Shown one piece after another: positions 13,325 through 18,849 of a stretch of 18,849 nt of DNA. Within the stretch, counting starts at the first letter, position 1; the number at the start of each line of letters is the position of its first letter. Under the pieces are notes generated by a model. That model saw nothing but the letters and a program-made list of their open reading frames with translations, had not been told where the DNA came from and ran no database searches. Where the stretch lies: contig JAGVMY010000168.1 in the NCBI GenBank assembly GCA_020053565.1, positions 1-18,849 of the forward strand. The letters run 5' to 3'. The stretch comes from Thermodesulfovibrionales bacterium. GTDB lineage: Bacteria; Nitrospirota; Thermodesulfovibrionia; Thermodesulfovibrionales; SM23-35. A program made the position numbers and the translations under genes.

Positions 13325-14584
13325 TTATAACCCCAACTCCTCAGGAGTACCTATCCTCCCCAGCACTGCAGACGCTGCAGCAACTGCAGGGTTTGATAGA
13401 TAGACCTCGCTCTCAGGATGACCCATCCTCCCAACAAAGTTTCTATTTGTCGTCGCAATAGCCCGCTCACCTTTTGCAAGTACACCCATATGTCCTCCAA
13501 GGCACGGGCCACATGTTGGCGTAGAGACGACTGCCTCAGCTTCAACAAATATATCGAGCAATCCTTCTTTCATTGCCTGCCTGTAGATTTTCTGAGTTGC
13601 AGGGATTACAATCATTCTCACATGAGGGTTTACTTTCCTTCCTTTCATCACCATAGCTGCCTCCCGTAAATCCTCAAGGCGACCATTTGTGCATGAGCCC
13701 ACAACAACCTGGTCAATATATATCTCAAAGAGCTCTGCTGCTGGTCTTATATTTGATGGAAGATGAGGACATGAAACAGTGAGAGGAATCTTTGAACAGT
13801 CATATTCGCGTATCTCAACATATTGTGCACTGTTGTCAGATGTATAAAATGTATAAGGTCTTTTTGCTCTTTCCTTTACATAAGACTCTGTAATTTCATC
13901 TGGTACAATTATTCCATTCTTCCCTCCAGCCTCTATCGCCATATTGCACATAGTAAGCCTTCCATACATAGGGAGTGTCCTTATTGTCTCTCCATCAAAT
14001 TCTATTGCCCGGTAAAGTGCACCATCAACACCGATGTCACCAATTGTATAAAGGATTAAATCCTTGCCTCCAACCCATTTGTTCAGTCTGCCATAATATA
14101 TACATTTTATTGATTCCGGAACCTTAAACCAGCACTCACCAGTTGCCATAGCAGCAGCCACATCTGTTGAACCCACACCTGTTGAGAATGCACCAAGTGC
14201 CCCATATGTGCATGTATGGCTGTCAGCACCAATGATTAAATCTCCTGGTACCACAAGCCCCTCCTCAGGTAAAAGTGCATGCTCAATGCCCATTCTGCCT
14301 ACCTCAAAATAAAGGCTGAGATGATATTCCTTTGAAAATTCCCTGAGCATTTTACACTGCTCTGCTGCCTTGATATCTTTCTGTGGAGCAAAATGATCAG
14401 GAACTAGCACAATTCTGTCTTTATCAAAAACGTTCTTTGCCCCGATCTTTTTAAATTCTGACAGTGCAATGGGTGCTGTTATATCATTTGCGAGTATAAG
14501 GTCAACCTTTGCATTGATTAAATCGCCAGGCATGACCTCTTCCCTGTCTGAATGAACCGCGAGTATCTTCTCCGTAATTGTCAT
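13325..14584 (-). CDS. leuC: 3-isopropylmalate dehydratase large subunit (short LeuC / homoaconitase-type)
   Basis: LeuC is the iron-sulfur subunit that, with LeuD, isomerises 2- to 3-isopropylmalate in leucine synthesis. The 419-residue length marks the short archaeal/thermophile-type LeuC, rather than the ~466-aa enterobacterial form. The same subfamily includes homoaconitase and methylmalate-type enzymes. The [4Fe-4S] ligands are Cys298 (GSCTNGR), Cys358 and Cys361 (CGPC). Other motifs are IIGADSHTCTYGALGAFSTGVGSTDVA (118-143) and TTNRNFVGRMGHP (378-390). A perfect AGGAGG site lies about six bases before the ATG. leuD is not next to it; ridA follows instead, so the small subunit must lie elsewhere. 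Confidence 0.92.
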   Translation of the reverse strand: MTITEKILAVHSDREEVMPGDLINAKVDLILANDITAPIALSEFKKIGAKNVFDKDRIVLVPDHFAPQKDIKAAEQCKMLREFSKEYHLSLYFEVGRMGIEHALLPEEGLVVPGDLIIGADSHTCTYGALGAFSTGVGSTDVAAAMATGECWFKVPESIKCIYYGRLNKWVGGKDLILYTIGDIGVDGALYRAIEFDGETIRTLPMYGRLTMCNMAIEAGGKNGIIVPDEITESYVKERAKRPYTFYTSDNSAQYVEIREYDCSKIPLTVSCPHLPSNIRPAAELFEIYIDQVVVGSCTNGRLEDLREAAMVMKGRKVNPHVRMIVIPATQKIYRQAMKEGLLDIFVEAEAVVSTPTCGPCLGGHMGVLAKGERAIATTNRNFVGRMGHPESEVYLSNPAVAAASAVLGRIGTPEELGL

Positions 14585-14603
14585 TTATCCTCCTTTTCGC
14601 CTT

Positions 14604-14621
14604 GCTGGCAAGCTTGCCAGC
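14604..14621. repeat. 18-bp perfect palindrome in the leuC leader
   Basis: GCTGGCAAGCTTGCCAGC reads the same on both strands. It lies 20 bp upstream of the leuC start codon, just before the ribosome site, with partial copies of its half-sites (TGCAAGCT) about ten bases further upstream. In leuC mRNA it would form a stable nine-pair stem. It could be a regulatory hairpin or a short dispersed palindromic repeat. Confidence 0.7.
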
Positions 14622-14675
14622 TTCACAGCGTGCAAGCTCAAGGATTACTTTGCCGTAATGCTCCTCTCTATAAAC

Positions 14676-14681
14676 ATTATA
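14676..14681 (-). promoter_or_regulatory. Possible -10 box for leuC
   Basis: On the minus strand TATAAT (6/6) lies about 92 nt upstream of the leuC ATG. No convincing -35 box is found at 16-18 nt (AGTGGC is the nearest), so the call is weak. The 14585-14720 gap otherwise holds the palindrome at 14604-14621. Confidence 0.25.
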
Positions 14682-14720
14682 CCTCAGCTCAATAATCTGC
14701 CACTACTTTTACCCTGAAAA

Positions 14721-15485
14721 TTACCCTTTCCTCTCAAATGCCCTGCTAGCTATCAGCACAAAAATAACAGAGGTAAGAATGATGACTGCTGCATCAACTA
14801 TAAACAAAAAATCAGGGCTCATCGGGCCTGTCTCAAACCTGAAGATTACGTGTTTCATAGCGTCAATGCCATACGTAAGAGGGTTTATCTTTGCACATAT
14901 TCTCAGAATTTCTGGCAGAAGCTTTACCGGGTACATTGCACCTGACAGGAAAAACATCGGCATCACGATAAAGTTCATAATGACACTGAAACTTTCGTAA
15001 CTTTCATAGAATGTCGCAAGGACAATCCCGAAAGCAGATATCGAAAATGAGGTAAAGGCACATATCAAGATGACTGCGATGATTTGCACTACACTGAGAT
15101 TAAAACCAAGGAGCGGAAAAAGTGCAAGAATAATTGCTGCCTGGATGGTGGATACAATTGTACCACTCAACGCCTTGCCTACAACGATGGAAAGCCTCGA
15201 TACAGGGGCAACGAGGATCTCCTTCATAAAACCGAATTCTTTATCCCAGATTATGGATATTGAAGAAAAGATAGAGCTGAAGAGTATCGTCATCCCGAGT
15301 ATTCCGGGAAAAATGAACTGAGTGTACGATACTCCTGTATCAGAAGGCACAAGTCTTGATAGTCCTGCACCAACAATAAACAACCACAGAAGAGGCCTCG
15401 CAATTGCAGAAAAAAGTCGGCTCCTCTCCCTGATGAATTTTTTGAATTCCCTCGCAACGATTACATAAATTACATTAAATTCCAT
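14721..15485 (-). CDS. ABC-2 type exporter permease (DrrB-like)
   Basis: The 254-residue membrane protein has six hydrophobic segments (about 25-44, 55-75, 105-128, 135-160, 168-190 and 226-248). Family features include ARPLLWLFIVGAGL, TQFIFPGILGMTILFSS, the cytoplasmic loop WDKEFGFMKEILVAPVSR (80-97) and MPMFFLSGAMYPVKLLP (174-190). These match the daunorubicin-resistance/NodJ-type ABC-2 permeases. It should form the membrane part of an exporter with the ATPase encoded upstream at 15768-16742. The substrate is unknown; drug, lipid or polysaccharide export are all possible for the family. The 282-nt gap between the two genes, occupied by a repeat element, is unusual for such a pair. No clear ribosome site is seen before the ATG. 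Confidence 0.92.
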   Translation of the reverse strand: MEFNVIYVIVAREFKKFIRERSRLFSAIARPLLWLFIVGAGLSRLVPSDTGVSYTQFIFPGILGMTILFSSIFSSISIIWDKEFGFMKEILVAPVSRLSIVVGKALSGTIVSTIQAAIILALFPLLGFNLSVVQIIAVILICAFTSFSISAFGIVLATFYESYESFSVIMNFIVMPMFFLSGAMYPVKLLPEILRICAKINPLTYGIDAMKHVIFRFETGPMSPDFLFIVDAAVIILTSVIFVLIASRAFERKG

Positions 15486-15566
15486 TAACTTTCTCTAATT
15501 AAATGAAATTCAAAATCTATATAACCAAATCGGTAATAAACAGGGCTGGCTTGAGCGACATTAGAG

Positions 15567-15719
15567 ATTTTTCGGTAACAGTCGAAGTGACTCTCAGCGA
15601 AGACTCGCATCGAGTTCTTAGCGAAATGGAGCGGCCACAGCCTCGACTGTTTGAGTCCCGAAAGCTTTCGGGACGAGTTTCGAGGGTGTAGCGAAATGAG
15701 CTTAGAACTGTCGAAAAAT
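15567..15719. repeat. ~150-bp nested palindromic element between the two ABC exporter genes
   Basis: The outer arms ATTTTTCG (15567-15574) and CGAAAAAT (15712-15719) match perfectly, continued by ACAGT (15578-15582) with ACTGT (15707-15711). Inside lie GTTCTTAGC (15614-15622) with GCTTAGAAC (15700-15708, 8/9), ACTCG-CAT-CGAGT (15603-15615), a direct repeat TAGCGAAATG (15619-15628 and 15689-15698) and the 20-bp perfect palindrome GTCCCGAAAGCTTTCGGGAC (15655-15674). Base composition is clearly more G+C-rich than the surrounding gap. Open frames across it look spurious. It resembles a REP/MITE-type non-autonomous element. The copy number in the genome cannot be seen from here. Confidence 0.7.
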
Positions 15720-15767
15720 ATCGTAGTAAGCGAACGCCAGTCAAGCTTATTAAAATTTGAAATATTC

Positions 15768-16742
15768 TTAATGCCTTTTCCTGTATGCACGCACAAAATC
15801 CTTTATATCATCACCTGAAGATGTCTCTTCCCTTATTGTCTTCCCGGTAAGTTTTAAAAAAACATCATTCAGGGTTGGCCTCTGAAGCCTAACGGAAATG
15901 ACCTTTTCTCCGATGGTATTGATTATTTCAGGTATACATGTATCACCCATGCCACAGGTCATATAAATCTCGTTCTCTTTTTCTGATACATTAAATTTAA
16001 ATAGTCTCTCTATCTCGTTTTTTGCACTTGCATTGTCAGTAGTCTTTATATAAATAACATCTCCACCCACTGCCTTTTTCAGTTCGTCAGGAGTTCCCAT
16101 AGCAATTATTTTTCCATTGTCTATAATCGCAATCCTGTCACAGACTTCTGCCTCTTCCATATAGTGAGTAGTCATAAAGATAGTCACTTTATTTTTCTCA
16201 GGAAGTTCTGCAATGAATTCCCATAAATTAGTCCTGCTCTGAGGGTCAAGACCGAGTGTCGGCTCATCAAGAAACAATACCCTTGGCCAATGTATCATCC
16301 CTCTCGCAACCTCAAGTCTGCGTTTCATGCCCCCTGAGAATTTCTTCACAAGGTCATCCTTCCTGTTATATAAATCCACAAACCTCAGGACATCATCTAC
16401 ACGCTGCTGCATTTTATCTTTTGCAACATTATAGAGATATGCATGAAATATGAGGTTCTCACGGGCTGTAAGGTCTTTGTCAAGGGTTGTGTCCTGAAAG
16501 ACTATACCAATGGCTTTTCTCACCTCTGCAGACTCTTTTATACAATCATGGCCTGCAATAAACGCCCTTCCTGAGGTAGGAGCGAGCAATGTACATAAGA
16601 TATTGATGGTAGTAGTCTTGCCTGCACCATTTGGCCCAAGAAAACCAAAGATTGTGCCTTCCTCAACCTCGAAGGAGACATCATTCACCGCAGTGATATC
16701 GCCAAATCTCTTTACTAAATTTTCGACTTTGATTATTGACAT
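15768..16742 (-). CDS. ABC exporter ATP-binding protein (DrrA-like)
   Basis: The 324-residue ATPase energises the ABC-2 permease encoded downstream. Walker A is GPNGAGKT (36-43), the Q-loop glutamine is Q83, the signature is FSGGMKRR (135-142), Walker B is VLFLDEP (155-161) and the switch histidine is H193 (TTHYMEEAE). A C-terminal extension of about 100 residues (VISVRLQRPTLNDVFLKLTGKTIR) is the DUF4162-like tail of DrrA/CcmA-type exporter ATPases. All catalytic motifs are intact. The ATG at 16742 lacks a ribosome site; a good promoter lies 33-60 bp upstream, so the mRNA leader would be short. It is the first gene of the exporter operon. Confidence 0.94.
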   Translation of the reverse strand: MSIIKVENLVKRFGDITAVNDVSFEVEEGTIFGFLGPNGAGKTTTINILCTLLAPTSGRAFIAGHDCIKESAEVRKAIGIVFQDTTLDKDLTARENLIFHAYLYNVAKDKMQQRVDDVLRFVDLYNRKDDLVKKFSGGMKRRLEVARGMIHWPRVLFLDEPTLGLDPQSRTNLWEFIAELPEKNKVTIFMTTHYMEEAEVCDRIAIIDNGKIIAMGTPDELKKAVGGDVIYIKTTDNASAKNEIERLFKFNVSEKENEIYMTCGMGDTCIPEIINTIGEKVISVRLQRPTLNDVFLKLTGKTIREETSSGDDIKDFVRAYRKRH

Positions 16743-16774
16743 ATAATTATTTTAACAGAGTGGAGCAGATTTGC

Positions 16775-16802
16775 CTTATAAGGTATAGTATCTATGTATC
16801 AA
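16775..16802 (-). promoter_or_regulatory. Predicted sigma-70-type promoter of the ABC exporter operon
   Basis: On the minus strand TTGATA (16802-16797, 5/6) and TATAAG (16780-16775, 5/6) are separated by 16 nt. Transcription would start about 25 nt before the ATPase ATG at 16742. The surrounding 90 bp between the two genes is A/T-rich and holds nothing else I recognise. Confidence 0.55.
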
Positions 16803-16832
16803 TGTTTTGTTTTTTATCAAGATATTCCTTTT

Positions 16833-17245
16833 TCATTTCTTGCTTTCCATGTAATCTTTTATCACAAAATCCATGAAATCTTCAGCCTCTTCAGTTACTA
16901 CTTCCATAAATTTAAGGTATAATCCCCAATCTTTTATCACAATAGGAATGCCTCTTATCGCACTTGCAGCAACTGTTGCAGGAACTCTATTTAAGACAAG
17001 CAACTCAACCTCCTTTTAAAAGCCCTTTCCATTTCAGTCCATATTTCATCTTCACCTTTATAATATATCTCTTCTTCGAACTCTACAGGGCGCCTTCTTT
17101 CAGGATAAAAATAGAGAGCTATATCAATATCAGATAATTTTTTTGCGCTTCTCCTTGCCTGAGAACCAAACAGAAAGGCAAAAGCAACATCCTTGCGGTT
17201 TTCAAAGTATACTTTTAACGTTTCTATGTCAAAATCAGCGAACAT
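16833..17245 (-). pseudogene. MNT-type nucleotidyltransferase with a frameshift
   Basis: From ATG 17245 the frame encodes a minimal nucleotidyltransferase: FAFLFGSQARRSAKKLSDIDIALYF, with the GS motif at residues 27-28 and the metal-binding DxD at Asp39/Asp41. It ends early at 16991 (84 codons). Shifting frame at AAAAGGAGG (17009-17017) restores a sensible C-terminus, VELLVLNRVPATVAASAIRG, then IPIVIKDWGLYLKFMEVV, up to TGA at 16835-16833, for about 137 residues in all. One G appears lost from AGGGAGG. MNT proteins usually pair with a HEPN toxin and silence it by adding nucleotides. No intact HEPN partner is adjacent here, so this looks like a relic unless the base is a sequencing error. Confidence 0.75.
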
Positions 17246-17269
17246 TTTTCTATAACAATAGCATTCATT

Positions 17270-17359
17270 TTAAACCATGTCCACAAGTTTTTTTATAATC
17301 TCAAAGTGCAGGCCACCCCTTGCGATATTATCTTTAAAAGACAATAAAACCAATGACAT
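17270..17359 (-). pseudogene. Possible C-terminal gene remnant upstream of the MNT gene
   Basis: A 29-codon frame, MSLVLLSFKDNIARGGLHFE then IIKKLVDMV, ends 24 nt before the MNT start and has no ribosome site. The ending looks like a true protein C-terminus, but I cannot name a family. It could be the last part of a gene destroyed by the IS630 insertion just upstream. The remaining A/T-rich DNA of the 17246-17486 gap holds only a 6-bp inverted repeat (CATAAT 17441-17446 with ATTATG 17456-17461), perhaps near the IS end. Confidence 0.25.
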
Positions 17360-17486
17360 ATTAAGCAATTTTGGACAAATATGATAAACTATTGATAAAG
17401 ACAACATGGAAAAATAGCACAATGCACTCGTGTGATGTCCCATAATTAACTATACATTATGAGGCAATCTATGTTATTATTAGTTC

Positions 17487-18221
17487 ATGAAAGCAAAATG
17501 TATAAAGTATACGGAGGAGGATCGTGCAAAGGTGTTACGACTTGCCCGTAGTCGGAATACAGCACAGAAGGTAGTTTTACGGGCAAAGATAGTATTAAAG
17601 ATGATGGAAGGCTTAAAGAAGAAAGACATAGCAGAACAATTAGGCACATCGAGGATGACAGTTGACCTGTGGCTTGGGAGATACAAGAAAGGAGGGATAG
17701 AAGCATTACTGAAAGATGCTCCACGATCAGGTCGTGTGCCTAAACTAACTGATGAGAAAGAGAAAGCAATAGTAGAGGCTACACTCCACAGCATTCCTGA
17801 TAATGCCACTCATTGGAGCGTACGATTGATGGCAAAGGCACAGAATGTATCACGGATGGCAGTACACAGGATATGGAAGAAATATAACCTTAAGCCTCAT
17901 CGTATAGAGACATTTAAAATAAGCAAAGATCCGAATTTTGTTGAGAAAGTAAAGGATATAGTGGGGCTTTATTTAAATCCACCTGATAAAGCATTGGTTT
18001 TCAGTGTAGATGAAAAGAGTCAGATACAGGCATTGGACAGGACACAACCAGGGTTACCGATGAGAAAGGGGTATGCTGGCACAATGACACATGATTATAA
18101 AAGACATGGAACCACGACATTATTTGCAGCATTAAATATTCTCAATGGGAAAATCATAAGCGAATGTATGCAAAGACATAGGCAAGAAGAGTTTTTAAAA
18201 TTTCTCAAAAGAATTGAATAA
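17487..18221 (+). pseudogene. IS630-family transposase, 3'-truncated
   Basis: The 244 residues begin with a helix-turn-helix region (GLKKKDIAEQLGTSRMTVDLWLGRYKKGG, 42-70), then a second HTH and linker (WSVRLMAKAQNVSRMAVHRIWKKYNLKPHRIETFK). The start of the DDE domain follows, with the first catalytic Asp175 in VFSVDEKSQIQALDRTQPGLP. IS630 transposases run to about 340-360 residues, with the second Asp in VDNYGTHK and a final Glu. Those parts are absent: the frame stops at 18219 after FLKFLKRIE. A few following codons may be a decayed continuation, broken by TAA and TGA. The protein lacks two of three catalytic residues and should be inactive. The right IS end is not visible. Confidence 0.88.
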
Positions 18222-18503
18222 GAATATATGTGAAAGAAAGCTGCGTATATCCATTTGTAATTCCCTGAAAATTTATAGTATCAACAACTCCTATTATAGG
18301 ATGAACCTGTTTCACTGACAAGCTCATAAAGTGACTCCTTCTATCTTCCCTGACAAAAACCCTTTCCTTTTTTAAAGTTAATACGAACAGATAACTGTTT
18401 ACCTATACGGCCTCAACTGGCATAAATGACCTCGACAACCTTTCTTACATCCAGACAAGGAATAATCCTTTTACTCAGCATTTTTTCAACCCTCGATGAT
18501 AGC
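18222..18503. other. Non-coding stretch between the transposase relic and glnA
   Basis: No convincing gene is seen. It holds two minor inverted repeats: TCCTAT-T-ATAGGA (18289-18301) and AACAG-ATAA-CTGTT (18386-18399). A copy of the transposon's missing 3' half was looked for and not found. The glnA 3' untranslated region must lie in the right part, but no clear terminator with a T-tract is visible. Confidence 0.5.
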
Positions 18504-18849
18504 TTAAAGGATTGGCAGATACCGCTCTATTTCATAAGGATGAATCCTTATTCGATAGTCATCCCACTCCACCTTCTTACTGGTGATAAACTGTTCAAAG
18601 ATGTGGTCACCAAGAGTCTCCCTTAAAAGTTCGCTATTTTCTGCATATTCTATAGCTCTATTAAGACTCCCCGGAAGACAGTCTATGTTATATTTTTCCC
18701 TCTCCTCCTCTGAAAGATGATATACATCCATCTCAACTGGTTCAGGAAGCTTGTAACCTTTCTCGACGCCCTTGAGTCCTGCCTGAAGCATGCAGGCAAA
18801 AGCAAGATAAGGATTACATGCAGGGTCTGGCGAGCGAAGCTCTATGCGG
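18504..18849 (-). CDS. glnA: Glutamine synthetase type I, C-terminal part (partial)
   Basis: The frame is open to the right edge, so the start lies outside the window; the ATG at 18791 is internal. The enzyme makes glutamine from glutamate, ammonia and ATP. The visible end reads RIELRSPDPACNPYLAFA, then MLQAGLKGVEKGYKLPEP, LSEEEREKYNIDCLPGSL (residues before the C-terminal helices) and finishes EWDDYRIRIHPYEIERYLPIL, typical of GlnA. The SEEEREKYNIDCLPGSL region resembles the GSI-alpha group rather than the adenylylated enterobacterial type, which has NLYDLPPEE. So adenylylation control is uncertain. The last gene of the window shows no damage. Confidence 0.95.
   Translation of the reverse strand, partial: RIELRSPDPACNPYLAFACMLQAGLKGVEKGYKLPEPVEMDVYHLSEEEREKYNIDCLPGSLNRAIEYAENSELLRETLGDHIFEQFITSKKVEWDDYRIRIHPYEIERYLPIL

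Noticed and set aside
14585..14710. In-frame extension of leuC upstream (reading ELRYNVYREEHYGKVILELA...)
   Set aside because: It would be an accidental open stretch: the leuC ATG has a perfect ribosome site and matches the family start, and the upstream frame has no recognised homology.
14645..14720. Leader peptide controlling leuC by attenuation
   Set aside because: The only short ORF after the TATAAT box (ATG TTT ATA ...) has no run of leucine codons, and no terminator/antiterminator pair is apparent.
15485..15796. A 103-codon minus-strand ORF between the two ABC genes
   Set aside because: It reads through the palindromic element, overlaps the ATPase end, has no ribosome site and its product resembles no family.

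Overview
The window (about 40% GC by eye) reads as a bacterial chromosome. The protein families fit Nitrospirota (Thermodesulfovibrio-like) or a neighbouring deep-branching Gram-negative lineage, but no ribosomal RNA is present, so this placement is an inference. The core genes are intact. Both edges cut genes: the C-terminal half of ffh on the left and the C-terminus of a glutamine synthetase on the right.

Layout. (1) 1-5415: ffh end, then a classical class I heat-shock operon hrcA-grpE-dnaK-dnaJ on the + strand, with a near-perfect CIRCE operator just upstream of the hrcA ATG. (2) 5416-7922: an accessory island that looks like a small, decayed integron. It holds a strong promoter-like sequence, a 5' remnant of a tyrosine recombinase, an attI-like core (GTTATGC), and cassettes carrying a DUF4258/YgiT-type toxin-antitoxin pair, a hicBA pair with frameshifted hicB, and an AbiV-like HEPN gene. 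Two attC-like sites have R boxes that match the cassette starts exactly as cassette circularisation predicts. A third palindrome lacks good R boxes. (3) 7923-10969: rsmE on the + strand converges on a tight minus-strand operon der-yihY-small Sm-like protein; the last gene is only 54 codons. (4) 11013-13264: a Ste24-like M48 protease, a cysteine-cluster protein that overlaps it tail-to-tail by 54 nt, and RidA. (5) 13325-16802: leuC (short form) and a DrrAB-like ABC exporter. The exporter's two genes are separated by a ~150-bp palindromic repeat element. (6) 16833-18221: degraded accessory DNA, with a frameshifted MNT nucleotidyltransferase and a 3'-truncated IS630 transposase. (7) 18504-18849: glnA 3' end.

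How it fits together. The left part is proteostasis: SRP, the HrcA-controlled Hsp70 system and, beyond the island, RsmE, which in several bacteria lies in the same operon as dnaJ. The integron therefore appears to sit inside an ancestral heat-shock/rsmE neighbourhood. The cassettes are stress, toxin-antitoxin and phage-defence genes, as is typical of chromosomal integron arrays, but no complete integrase is visible in the window. The main things to check are the attI/attC assignments, a 38-codon ORF running through the attI-like site into the first cassette, the apparent fusion of the hicBA and AbiV cassettes, and the single-base contractions that break hicB and the MNT gene.
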